Shown: in pieces, positions 7,340-13,517 of the stretch
Layout of the letters: each line of letters starts with the position of its first letter
How positions within the stretch are numbered: the stretch's first letter is position 1
DNA from: DASQEH01 sp038239485
Lineage (GTDB): Bacteria; Actinomycetota; Actinomycetes; Propionibacteriales; Nocardioidaceae
Assembly (NCBI GenBank): GCA_038239485.1
Contig: JBBSET010000074.1
Span: 1-13,704 of the forward strand
DNA: 13,704 bases
Direction: 5' to 3'
Position numbers and translations under genes: made by a program
Notes under the pieces: generated by a model
What the model was told of the DNA's origin: nothing
What the model saw: the letters and a program-made list of their open reading frames with translations, nothing else
The model's database searches: none

Positions 7340-7384
7340 GCGACCGTTCGACGAGGTCGGCGGCGGTGAGGTATCGAACTCGGT

Positions 7385-7406
7385 CCCCCGGCTTCGACGC
7401 CGGGAG
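7385..7406 (-). terminator. GC hairpin after the broken gene at 7414-7742
   Basis: On the minus strand CTCCCGGC pairs with GCCGGGGG (8 bp, one G-T wobble) around the 6-base loop GTCGAA. It begins 8 bases after the TGA at 7414-7416. It has no U-run. Its position supports the idea that the third-frame stop of the broken gene is the original gene end and separates that gene from the tricorn promoter. Confidence 0.45.
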
Positions 7407-7413
7407 CAGGTGC

Positions 7414-7742
7414 TCACGGTCGCCACTGAACGGGACGCGCGCCGGCGCGCTCGCGCAGTTGCTTGCAGCGGTTGAACACAGTGGAGAAGGTGCCGCCGTC
7501 GAATACGTTCAACTCCGAATAGTTGAGCTCCCGCTGCGAGGGCCAGGGCCAGGGCAAGTCCGAGGCGGTCCCCGTCCCGTCGCCGGTTCAGCCCGATCTC
7601 CACAACCGCCTTCCCGAGGTGCGGCATAGGGCGGCTCAGGTAGAAGTACCACTGAGTCTGCGGGCAGTTGCAGGGACGAGAACGCAACCATGATTTTGAG
7701 CCCCCGCTCATGGCGGCGATCGAAGGTCTCCGCATCGGTCAC
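7414..7742 (-). pseudogene. Frameshifted gene of unknown function (three-frame remnant)
   Basis: Three successive minus-strand frames each show a convincing coding stretch. The first starts with GTG 7742 and reads VTDAETFDRRHERGLKIMVAF. The second, after a shift near 7665-7680, reads QWYFYLSRPMPHLGKAVVEI then GLNRRRDGDRLGL. The third, after a shift near 7565-7540, reads PWPWPSQRELNYSELNVFDG then GTFSTVFNRCKQLRERAG, ending at TGA 7414. In each stretch third positions are mostly G/C, dropping where the frame is left. Joined, they would make a protein of about 108 residues that I do not recognise. A terminator-like hairpin follows directly. Either the gene is dead or the assembly carries two indels. 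The first frame read alone stops at 7509 and degenerates into Pro/Gly/Arg. Confidence 0.45.
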
Positions 7743-7752
7743 GAGACGGGCC

Positions 7753-7780
7753 GGCCCGTGGGTGAGGCGTCGTACGGGCC
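7753..7780 (-). terminator. Hairpin directly after the secreted-repeat lipoprotein gene
   Basis: GGCCCGT (7753-7759) pairs perfectly with ACGGGCC (7774-7780) around a 14-base loop, starting one base after the TGA at 7782-7784 of the minus-strand lipoprotein gene. There is no U-tract. Terminator role inferred from position. Confidence 0.45.
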
Positions 7781-7781
7781 A

Positions 7782-8321
7782 TCAGTAGCCGCCGCGACCC
7801 GGCGAGCTTGAGGCGCTTCCTGGCCCTGGTCCTTTGACGGCTTGTCCGCTTGGCGAGACCGCATACCAGACGCCCCCGAAGCTAGCCATGCCCTCGCCGG
7901 TGACATCTCCGGCGGCTTTGTCCTGGACGAAGGTGTACAACGGCCAGCCGCCAACCGTCGCCATCGTCAAACCGGCCATCGAGGTGGTCCGTCCTACGGC
8001 GGCCGTGATGCCGGCGGGGGTCGTAACCTTCTTCACGGCCACCGGTGGCCAGTACACCAGGCACTGCGCGGAGCAGGTGGACTTGTTCGGCTTGTCCGCG
8101 GTGAGCAGGTACACGGTTCTGCCGCGCCCATCCACGAGAACGTCGCCGAGCGACGTGTGAGCGACATGGATCACGCCGGTCGACGCCGGAGTATGCGAGG
8201 TCGCCGGACTCCCACCCGACCCCGAGCCGCCATACGAGGCAGTCCCGCCGCACGAGGAGAGCAGGAGGGCGGCGGCGATCGAGAGAGCGCCGACCTTCCC
8301 GAGCGTTATATATCGAGTCAT
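7782..8321 (-). CDS. Lipoprotein with two secreted repeats (Lipoprotein_15/COG4315-like)
   Basis: A 179-residue exported lipoprotein. The signal peptide MTRYITLGKVGALSIAAALL runs into the lipobox LSSC, with C24 as the lipidation site, followed by a Gly/Ser/Thr-rich tether to about residue 49. Two copies of the short beta repeat follow: residues 59-94 (LVDGRGRTVYLLTADK, ending CSAQCLVYWPP) and 123-159 (GGWPLYTFVQDKAAGDVTGE, ending GVWYAVSPSG). A Cys pair at 83 and 87 lies in the first repeat. This is the common actinobacterial and proteobacterial secreted repeat of unknown function; an envelope location on the outer face of the membrane follows from the lipobox. The ATG at 8321 is chosen because GGTGGGG lies about 10 bases upstream and the signal peptide begins there; the frame stays open to 8456 without signal-like sequence. 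Divergent from the META-like lipoprotein gene. Confidence 0.9.
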   Translation of the reverse strand: MTRYITLGKVGALSIAAALLLSSCGGTASYGGSGSGGSPATSHTPASTGVIHVAHTSLGDVLVDGRGRTVYLLTADKPNKSTCSAQCLVYWPPVAVKKVTTPAGITAAVGRTTSMAGLTMATVGGWPLYTFVQDKAAGDVTGEGMASFGGVWYAVSPSGQAVKGPGPGSASSSPGRGGY

Positions 8322-8549
8322 CGAGGATCCCCACCTTTCACTATCACCACGACACACAGCGCAACATGGTTCACCGCGATGAACTGGAACCCGCTCTGGT
8401 CGTATACAAGGTGGAGGTGGAGCACGAACAGCGAGGTCGGACTCAAGACCGTCCACTGGTCAGCGTGGGAGGCGACTGGGAACGGCGCGCCACGCCCTCG
8501 TGAGTGGTTGTCCCCGTCCTGGATCCATTCCTGGTGAAGGCGGGACGAT

Positions 8550-8580
8550 CACTACCTCGCGCCGCTGCAGACCACCAGTC
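8550..8580 (+). repeat. 31-bp near-copy of an internal permease segment (copy 1)
   Basis: Matches 11567-11597 at 30 of 31 positions in the same orientation; the only difference is C at 8565 against T at 11582. Both begin CACTACCTCGCG and end CAGACCACCAGTC, and both can be read as HYLAPLQTTS. Outside the 31 bases the two loci do not align by eye. This looks like a scrap of a second permease gene or a copied fragment. Confidence 0.7.
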
Positions 8581-8687
8581 CGCTGGCCGATCGTTCAGCT
8601 CGCCCCGATTGCAAAGCAACAGAGTCCGGAAGGATCCGCCACCTACCGCAGCACCTCAGGCAGAAGCGGACAGTGGGACGGAACGCT

Positions 8688-8716
8688 TTGACCATGGAAC
8701 CCGTCAGACTTGTCAT
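8688..8716 (+). promoter_or_regulatory. Weak candidate promoter of the META-like lipoprotein gene
   Basis: TTGACC (8688-8693), a 17-base spacer and TGTCAT (8711-8716) lie just before the ribosome site and GTG at 8726. The -35 is good and the -10 is poor. Start-site spacing implies a very short or absent leader. Proposed on spacing only. Confidence 0.3.
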
Positions 8717-8725
8717 GGAGGACAG

Positions 8726-9253
8726 GTGAGGCTCAAGACATCGCGCTTGTGCGCCAGTGTGCTCGTCTGCTGCTGGACGATCGCTGCCTGTTCTGCGAGC
8801 GAAAGCGGAGGTCCCTCGGCGGCGACAGGCCCGGCCCCTCGGATCGCGGCTGTGCACTGGCGACTCTGGATGGTGGAGGGGCCCGACGGGTCCACGAGAG
8901 TCCCGAACGGGGTCGATGGCTGGCTGGAGCTGGCCGCCAACGGCTCTGCCTCGGGCAGCGATGGCTGCGGAACGTTCCAGGCCAGCAGCCACGGACCTGA
9001 CGGGAACCTGCGGTTGTCCCGCGTGAGTGAGACGGCAAACGGATGCCTGTCCGACCACGGCCCGCTCGACGCCACACGAAACGGCGTCTACACGGCGCTG
9101 CTCAGCGGTCATCCCACCCGCGTCACCATGAGACGGCATCGACTGCGCGTCAGCGGCTCCGGCTACGTCTTGACCTATGTCAGCCAGGGTCCTACCAGCT
9201 CATCGTCGGCCACGTCACCGGGAAAGACCACGACCAGCGGCGGGCTCGGCTGA
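8726..9253 (+). CDS. META-domain (HslJ-like) lipoprotein
   Basis: A 175-residue lipoprotein from GTG 8726, with GGAGG at 8717-8721. The hydrophobic signal KTSRLCASVLVCCWTIAAC ends in lipobox IAAC, lipidation site C22, then a Ser/Gly/Pro-rich tether to about 40. Residues 42-152 resemble the META/DUF306 domain: opening strand VHWRLWMVEGPDGS, the hallmark SGSDGCGTFQASS (family SGSDGCNxFxGxY), TANGCLSD in place of the usual T-x-M-A-C, and a closing strand LRVSGSGYVLTYV. C81 and C107 may form a disulfide. A Ser/Thr-rich tail ends the protein. META proteins such as E. coli HslJ are envelope proteins linked to heat or novobiocin tolerance; the biochemical role is unclear. An earlier in-frame ATG at 8504 would bury the signal peptide and is rejected. 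Divergent to the secreted-repeat lipoprotein gene, so the two may share control. Confidence 0.82.
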   Translation: MRLKTSRLCASVLVCCWTIAACSASESGGPSAATGPAPRIAAVHWRLWMVEGPDGSTRVPNGVDGWLELAANGSASGSDGCGTFQASSHGPDGNLRLSRVSETANGCLSDHGPLDATRNGVYTALLSGHPTRVTMRRHRLRVSGSGYVLTYVSQGPTSSSSATSPGKTTTSGGLG

Positions 9254-9481
9254 CCCGACCACACGCTCATCGGCGAGATGGGTCTCTTGCTGGCCCGAAG
9301 GCAGGGGTGTCCACCTACACGGAGTGGGAGGCCCTTGGGCTGATGGCGTTGGGTCTTCAGGCTGTTGATTCTCGACCATAGCTGCCTGAGGAGCCCTGTC
9401 GCGTCGGCGTGCTCGTTCCGGTCGTGGCATGGCCGTCATACGCGGTTTCGCGCCGATGGGCCGCGCGCGCCGCAGATCTGT

Positions 9482-9530
9482 GTTGCGCAACGAGCGTTCT
9501 GGTGTATTATTTAGTTATGATGTTAGATAA
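9482..9530 (+). promoter_or_regulatory. Leaderless promoter and candidate operators of the GntR-ABC operon
   Basis: TTGCGC (9483-9488), a 16-base spacer and TATTAT (9505-9510) stand 6 bases before the ATG at 9517, placing the transcript start at or next to the start codon. The -35 lies inside a perfect 10-bp palindrome GTTGCGCAAC (9482-9491). TTATTTA (9507-9513) and TAGATAA (9524-9530) form an imperfect inverted repeat (6 of 7) centred on the start codon. This AT-rich patch stands out in GC-rich DNA. YtrA-type GntR regulators usually repress their own operon, so these are natural operator candidates. Confidence 0.55.
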
Positions 9531-10005
9531 AGCGATGAGCGGAACGGGGGTTCCCTCCGCGATCGAGTTTCGGCTCGACCCCACGTCGGGAGTGCCGACG
9601 TATCTGCAGATCGTGCAGCAGGTCGAGCACGCGCTGCGGCTGGGCTACCTCAAGCCAGGCGACCAGCTGCCGAAGGTGCGGGAGGTCGTGGCCGGGCTCG
9701 CGATCAACCCCAACACGGTCCTCAAGGCCTACCGGGATCTGGAGTACAAGGGCCTGGCCTCGGGTCGACCAGGGCGAGGAACGTTCATCGACGCTTCCCT
9801 CGGTGACGCGACCCTGCCCGTGCTGGCGGATCTCCGCAGCGGTCTGCGGAAGTGGTTGGCGAAGGCGGACGCGGCCGGGCTCGACGAGGACGGCATCGTC
9901 GCGCTGGTGACGAGCACATTGCGGGATTTCTCTGAACGCTCCGACCCGGACGCCGCGCGCGCCGACGGTACGCAGCGGCCCGGGACCAAAGCAGCGATCG
10001 CATGA
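9517..10005 (+). CDS. GntR-family repressor, YtrA subfamily
   Basis: A 162-residue DNA-binding regulator. The winged helix-turn-helix spans about 23-92: GVPTYLQIVQQVEHALRLGY leads into LKPGDQLPKVREVVAGLAIN, the recognition helix NPNTVLKAYRDLEYKGL, then the wing SGRPGRGTFI. The short C-terminal part (about 100-142) is a helical dimerisation segment without a large effector domain, which is the mark of the YtrA subfamily. These proteins sit first in operons encoding ABC exporters and repress them until an envelope-acting signal appears. The start at 9517 (or the adjacent ATG at 9520) is chosen because a TATTAT -10 lies 6 bases before it; upstream in-frame starts at 9409 would include the promoter. 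Its TGA overlaps the ATPase ATG (ATGA at 10002-10005), so translation is probably coupled. The ligand cannot be read from sequence. Confidence 0.92.
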   Translation: MMLDKAMSGTGVPSAIEFRLDPTSGVPTYLQIVQQVEHALRLGYLKPGDQLPKVREVVAGLAINPNTVLKAYRDLEYKGLASGRPGRGTFIDASLGDATLPVLADLRSGLRKWLAKADAAGLDEDGIVALVTSTLRDFSERSDPDAARADGTQRPGTKAAIA

Positions 10006-10892
10006 ACATCATCGAGACGACCGGACTCGGACGCCGCTACGCCAGCCGGTGGGCCCTGCGCGACTGCACCCTCTCGCTTCCTGCCGGGAGACTGGTCGCG
10101 CTGATCGGACCCAACGGCGCGGGCAAGTCCACCCTGCTGAACATCATCGTCGGACTCACAGCCCCGACGGTGGGCGAGATCACCGTCCTGGACGGGCACC
10201 CAGCAGGCTCGCTCGCCGCACTCGACGGCATCGCGTTCGTGGCTCAAGACATGCCCCTATACCGCAACCTGACCGTTGGCGACATGCTGCACCTGACCCG
10301 GAACCTGAACCTCAGCTTTGACACCGCCGCGGCACGCTTGAGGCTCGCCGACCTGGGGATCAGCGAGAAGCAGAAGGCCGGGAAGCTCTCCGGCGGACAG
10401 CGGGCCCAGCTCGCGCTGAGCCTTGCGCTCGCGCGGCACCCGAGGCTACTCGTGCTCGACGAACCGACTGGCCCACTCGATCCACTCGCCCGGCACGAGT
10501 TCATGGCCTCGGTGATGACCGCGATGGCCGATGAAGGCATCTCCGTGGTGCTCTCCTCGCACATGCTCGCCGAGCTCGAACGGGCCGCCGACCACCTGGT
10601 ACTCGTGGCCAATGGACGCATCCGCCTGAACGGACCGGTCGAGGACTTGATCGACTCCCACCGCCTGATCACGTCCGCGACAGCGCGCAGCGACGATCAC
10701 GCCGGATGGGAGGTCATCGAGTCGAGCTCGACCGATGCCCTCACCCATCGAGTCGTTCGTCTCCACGACCCAACCATGGACCTGCCGCCCGGCTGCGAAT
10801 CGCGGTCGGTGGGGATAGAGGAGCTGACCCTCGCCTACTTCCGCAACGGCGCCGCCGCGCCGTCCGCGACCCTGACAGGAGCCTCCCGATGA
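10002..10892 (+). CDS. ABC transporter ATP-binding protein
   Basis: A 296-residue cytoplasmic ATPase subunit. Walker A is GPNGAGKST at 36-44, the Q-loop is FVAQDMP with Q82, the ABC signature is LSGGQ at 129-133, Walker B is LLVLDEP at 149-155 with E154 as catalytic base, the D-loop follows at about LDPLAR, and the switch histidine is H187 in LSSHML. All ATP-hydrolysis residues are therefore present. Residues beyond about 210 form a C-terminal extension typical of ABC-2-type exporters rather than importers, and no binding-protein gene is nearby. It partners the permease encoded next, whose ATG overlaps this stop (ATGA at 10889-10892). The upstream overlap with the GntR gene makes a three-gene unit. 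The substrate is unknown; antibiotics, peptides or lipids are usual for the class. Confidence 0.95.
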   Translation: MNIIETTGLGRRYASRWALRDCTLSLPAGRLVALIGPNGAGKSTLLNIIVGLTAPTVGEITVLDGHPAGSLAALDGIAFVAQDMPLYRNLTVGDMLHLTRNLNLSFDTAAARLRLADLGISEKQKAGKLSGGQRAQLALSLALARHPRLLVLDEPTGPLDPLARHEFMASVMTAMADEGISVVLSSHMLAELERAADHLVLVANGRIRLNGPVEDLIDSHRLITSATARSDDHAGWEVIESSSTDALTHRVVRLHDPTMDLPPGCESRSVGIEELTLAYFRNGAAAPSATLTGASR

Positions 10893-11917
10893 CCGCCCTC
10901 GCGGCGGCCCCTTCGATCGCCTTGCGACCGGTCCCATGGAAACGGCTCGCGTGGGTCACCTGGAGGCGCTACCGTTTCACCCTGATCAGCGTCCTCGGCA
11001 TCCTCGCCGTCCTTACCGTGTCGCTGTTCATCGCCGGCCAACATGCGCGGACGGCGTACGAGGCGCTGCAGACATGCCACCCCAAGTCGGCCGCGAACTG
11101 CAGGTACCTGGACGAGACCTTCCACAACACGTACGGATCCATTGGGTTCCTTGGCACCTTCCTGATGCTGCTACCGGGCATCCTCGGCGCTTTCGCCGGC
11201 GGTCCGCTGCTGGCGAGGGAGCTGGAGACCGGCACCTTCCGCTACGCCTGGACCCAAGGCGTCGGCCGGATGCGGTGGGCCGCTGCGCTCGTCGTCCCTG
11301 GAGCGGTCGGGATCGCCATGATCATGGTCTCCTTCGGCGCGGTGATCACCTGGCGGGAGCAGCCGCTGATCGAATACGGCGCCACCACCCGGTTGGACGT
11401 CGCGATCTTCCCGGTGAGCGGCCTGGCCGTCGCCGGGTGGGCCATGGCCGGGTTCGCGCTCGGAGTCCTGGCCGGTCTGTTGTGGCGGCGAGTGCTGCCA
11501 GCAGTGGCGACCGCCTTCGGCGTCTGGTTCGGGCTCGCCTATCTTGCCGCCAAGGACCTACGCCCCCACTACCTCGCGCCGTTGCAGACCACCAGTCTCA
11601 ACCTGTCCAGCCACAACTTCTTCGTCAGCCAATGGTGGACGAAAGCCGGCGTGCGAGTCAGTGACAGCGAGATCAACCGGATCCTGCAGGCGCTCGGGGC
11701 CGACGTCAGCGGCAACCAGGTGAAGGTCCACGTGTCCAGCGGAGGGGCCCCGGACCCGATCCGGACCCTGATCCAGCAGGGGTACACCCAAGTGACCAGC
11801 TATCAGCCTGTAAGCAGGTACTGGACCATGCAATGGATCGAGTTCGGGTGGCTCGCTGCGTTTTCCCTGGTGCTGCTCGGGGCCACGTTCTGGCTGCTGC
11901 ATCGCCGCACAGGCTGA
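10889..11917 (+). CDS. ABC-2-type transporter permease
   Basis: A 342-residue membrane protein with about six helices: roughly 30-50, 85-105, 132-155, 172-198, 201-221 and 316-337. Between the second and third lies GPLLARELETGTFRYAWTQG, the conserved cytoplasmic coupling region of this actinobacterial permease family (A-R-E-x-E-x-G-T, then A-W-T-Q). A long extracytoplasmic loop, about 222-315, separates helices five and six and includes HYLAPLQTTS, the segment duplicated near 8550. The protein ends in a basic tail LLHRRTG. The ATG at 10889 is preferred: AGGAG at 10877-10881 gives 7-base spacing and ATGA overlap with the ATPase stop, whereas the open frame back to 10706 overlaps that gene. One permease per operon implies a homodimer with two ATPase subunits. 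Substrate not predictable. Confidence 0.92.
   Translation: MTALAAAPSIALRPVPWKRLAWVTWRRYRFTLISVLGILAVLTVSLFIAGQHARTAYEALQTCHPKSAANCRYLDETFHNTYGSIGFLGTFLMLLPGILGAFAGGPLLARELETGTFRYAWTQGVGRMRWAAALVVPGAVGIAMIMVSFGAVITWREQPLIEYGATTRLDVAIFPVSGLAVAGWAMAGFALGVLAGLLWRRVLPAVATAFGVWFGLAYLAAKDLRPHYLAPLQTTSLNLSSHNFFVSQWWTKAGVRVSDSEINRILQALGADVSGNQVKVHVSSGGAPDPIRTLIQQGYTQVTSYQPVSRYWTMQWIEFGWLAAFSLVLLGATFWLLHRRTG
11567..11597 (+). repeat. 31-bp permease segment repeated at 8550-8580 (copy 2)
   Basis: Codes for HYLAPLQTTS (about residues 227-236) in the large extracytoplasmic loop of the permease. It matches 8550-8580 at 30 of 31 bases in the same orientation, 3017 bases apart. It is functional coding sequence here; the upstream copy is isolated in noncoding DNA. 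Confidence 0.7.
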
Positions 11918-11977
11918 ACCGCCCAAGGCTGGACTCTGCAAGCAGCTTCGTTCGTTGCGTACATGCACTTCGGCGGG

Positions 11978-12412
11978 TCAGATGGCCGAGACGATGGCCT
12001 CCCAGAGGTGACCGTCGGGGTCGGTGAACGTCCCGGTGTAGCCATAGGTCTTCTGCTCGGGACCTGACACCACCCGACCGCCGGCCGCATCAACTTGGCC
12101 GACCAGGTCGTCGACCTCGCTGGTGGTGCCCACCTGCAGGCTGAGAAGGCACTCCGAGATCTCTGGCTCCGCGGTCACGCGGCCGTCAGTGATCCAGCTG
12201 AACCCTCCGGTCGGGACGTACATCACCGAGGCCCGCTCGTTGAGCTGCACCCGCAGCGGTTCGGGGACACCGTCCTCGGCCAGGTCGCCGGGCGTCTCGA
12301 GGCCCAGCGCCAGGGCGAATGCGTGGGCGCGGGAGCGGTTGGCGGTGGGCAGGGCGATGACCAAGCTGTAGGACGGCATGACCATGAGACCGACCGGAGC
12401 CGCCGTACTCAT
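11978..12412 (-). CDS. VOC-superfamily (glyoxalase-like) protein
   Basis: A 144-residue protein from ATG 12412; ATGs at 12385 and 12379 would remove 9 or 11 residues and start closer to the first strand MPSYSLVIALPTANRSRAHA. No start has a good ribosome site. The two VOC units run from about 14-75 and 86-143; the second ends in the diagnostic YGYTGTFTDPDGHLWEAI, with E138 a likely metal ligand. The first strand has no histidine where metal-binding members usually carry one, so the protein may bind metal weakly or serve as a binding protein. This resembles the broad group annotated only as VOC or glyoxalase-family proteins in actinomycetes; substrate unknown. It is convergent with the permease, with only 60 bases between the stops. 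It shares little with the VOC protein at 1496-1900 beyond the fold. Confidence 0.85.
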   Translation of the reverse strand: MSTAAPVGLMVMPSYSLVIALPTANRSRAHAFALALGLETPGDLAEDGVPEPLRVQLNERASVMYVPTGGFSWITDGRVTAEPEISECLLSLQVGTTSEVDDLVGQVDAAGGRVVSGPEQKTYGYTGTFTDPDGHLWEAIVSAI

Positions 12413-12600
12413 CGTCCCGGACGGCTGCGGCTGGCCGAGCCCGAGGTCGTGGACGGCCGGTTCCTGGACCTGACGTGGGTTCGGCGCGATATGCACTCTC
12501 CGTATCGCATGTTGGCGGGTGAGACCTACCGGACCCGCTCTGGTGGTGGCTGAGCGGTGGAGTTGGCACCGATGTGCATCCAGCGATCCGCACACGTCTC

Positions 12601-12618
12601 GCCGCAAAATCTTGCGGC
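12601..12618 (-). terminator. Hairpin downstream of the DUF421 gene
   Basis: GCCGCAA (12601-12607) pairs perfectly with TTGCGGC (12612-12618) around a 4-base loop. It lies 58 bases past the DUF421 stop and upstream of the VOC gene on the same strand. No following U-run. It could end the DUF421 transcript or bind a regulator. Confidence 0.4.
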
Positions 12619-12676
12619 CCGACGACGTGCAACCTTCCGGTGGGACGGCTCCTGTGGCCGGGGCGGACCGCTTAGG

Positions 12677-13255
12677 TCATGCGCCTGGTTTGGCCGCGAC
12701 GAGAACCGCGAGGGTGTCCTGGATGGTGGCGAGGCGACTGGTCAGTGCAGCGATGTCACCTTTGGTGGCGCTCTGTTCGTGGTCCTTCAAGGTGAGGACC
12801 AACTGACCGCCCGGCTCGAGACGGCCATCCTGAATCTCGCTGACAGCGTCGCCGTTCTGCATCCTCACCGCCTGGTCGAGTTCGTGCGGCCGAACGGCCA
12901 ATCGCCTGAGGGCACCGAGGATCAGGTGTCCGTCCTCGATGACTTTCGTTGGGCTGCCCTCCACCAGGTGCGCGAGTCGGTCGTTGCGGGTCAGCGCGTG
13001 GTTGAGTCCGGCGTTCAGGCACACGAGGGTGAGCGCTCCGACGATACCGCCGAGCAGACTCTGATCGTTCCCGATGATGGCGTTCTGGACGACGTTGGAC
13101 AGCAGCAGAAGCACCGTCAGGTCCAGCGTGTTCAGGTTGGCCAGGCCCCTCTTCCCGGCGAGCCGGAAGAGCGTGACAATCACGGCATAGACGACCACAG
13201 TCCGCATGATCTTCTCCAGCAGCGGGATCTGAACAACGAACATCTCATGCCACAT
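12677..13255 (-). CDS. DUF421 (YetF-like) membrane protein
   Basis: A 192-residue protein. The start at ATG 13255 has GAGGAG about 8 bases upstream; a TTG at 13270 is less likely. Membrane helices lie at about 17-36, 46-64 and 68-86. The family signature is clear: FRLAGKRGLANLNTLD, then LLLLSNVVQNAIIGND at the edge of the second helix. The cytoplasmic part starts after LNHALTRNDRLAHLVEG and includes SPTKVIEDGHLI and a small beta domain to about 157. The last 30 residues (KGDIAALTSRLATIQDTLAV) look like a short coiled coil. The best studied relatives are Bacillus YetF/YrbG-type proteins and spore-envelope homologues; the biochemical function is not established. Apparently monocistronic, with an upstream region that holds a strong palindrome. 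Confidence 0.9.
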   Translation of the reverse strand: MWHEMFVVQIPLLEKIMRTVVVYAVIVTLFRLAGKRGLANLNTLDLTVLLLLSNVVQNAIIGNDQSLLGGIVGALTLVCLNAGLNHALTRNDRLAHLVEGSPTKVIEDGHLILGALRRLAVRPHELDQAVRMQNGDAVSEIQDGRLEPGGQLVLTLKDHEQSATKGDIAALTSRLATIQDTLAVLVAAKPGA

Positions 13256-13449
13256 GATGGATCTCCTCAAGTCGGTGAAACGCTACGCCCACGACCAGTC
13301 CCCGACATTCTGGCCGTCACGAACCGCCGATATCGGTGAGACGAGGCGCCGTCGACTTTTCCCGCGCGCCAGCGGGTCTGCGTGTCCGCCCGATTGTGTG
13401 TCGCTTCCGGCCAAGCCTCTGTGCACATCTCGAACGTGGCAACGTCGAC

Positions 13450-13470
13450 ATCTGTCCTGTCAGGACAGAT
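13450..13470. promoter_or_regulatory. Perfect palindrome, candidate operator
   Basis: Two 10-base arms, ATCTGTCCTG (13450-13459) and CAGGACAGAT (13461-13470), flank a single T. The site is 195 bases upstream of the DUF421 start and 47 bases beyond the end of the diguanylate cyclase gene. Such tight dyads are typical of dimeric repressor sites. On the minus strand a TTGACA (13492-13487) lies just upstream of it, but no good -10 is at the right distance. Confidence 0.5.
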
Positions 13471-13506
13471 CGTCACGGGTTAGGGTGTCAACGACCTTTG
13501 TCCAAG

Positions 13507-13515
13507 CCCCCCCCC
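13507..13515. repeat. Run of nine C residues
   Basis: A C9 homopolymer (G9 on the minus strand) begins 2 bases after the stop codon of the partial diguanylate cyclase gene. It may be a slippage-prone tract or a sequencing-length uncertainty. It does not affect the reading frame as drawn, because the stop precedes it. Confidence 0.6.
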
Positions 13516-13517
13516 GG

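Larger units (their letters stand above)
8322..8725. other. Divergent intergenic region between two lipoprotein genes
   Basis: These 404 bases separate divergently transcribed genes and should hold both promoters. A weak plus-strand promoter is listed separately. A 45-codon plus frame (ATG 8366 to TGA 8501-8503) reads MVHRDELEPALVVYKVEVEH and so on; it looks mildly protein-like but has no ribosome site or known family. Bases 8550-8580 are a near-copy of a piece of the permease gene near 11567. The rest shows nothing recognisable and may be decayed coding DNA. Confidence 0.4.

Noticed and set aside
7366..7410. Stretch resembling the end of a tRNA (GGTATCGAACTCGG with a GC hairpin)
   Set aside because: No matching acceptor stem, anticodon arm or CCA end can be placed on either strand; the hairpin is better explained as a terminator.
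7509..7526. TCAACT/AGTTGA inverted repeat
   Set aside because: Only 6-bp arms and it lies inside the third coding segment of the broken gene, so it is probably fortuitous.
8366..8503. 45-codon plus-strand frame in the divergent lipoprotein intergenic region
   Set aside because: Mildly protein-like but no ribosome site, no recognised family and no partner; mentioned only in the intergenic entry.
10706..10888. Upstream extension of the permease frame
   Set aside because: It overlaps the C-terminal coding part of the ATPase and reads as Arg/Pro-rich noise; the ATG at 10889 has a ribosome site and an ATGA overlap.
12434..12553. Plus-strand frame ending at 12553 with EPEVVDGRFLDLTWVRRD
   Set aside because: Codon bias is reasonable, but it continues upstream as an antisense shadow of the VOC gene and has no start or homology I recognise.
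13458..13486. Possible plus-strand promoter TGTCAG-17-TAGGGT
   Set aside because: No plus-strand gene follows; it would run straight into the antisense end of the diguanylate cyclase gene.
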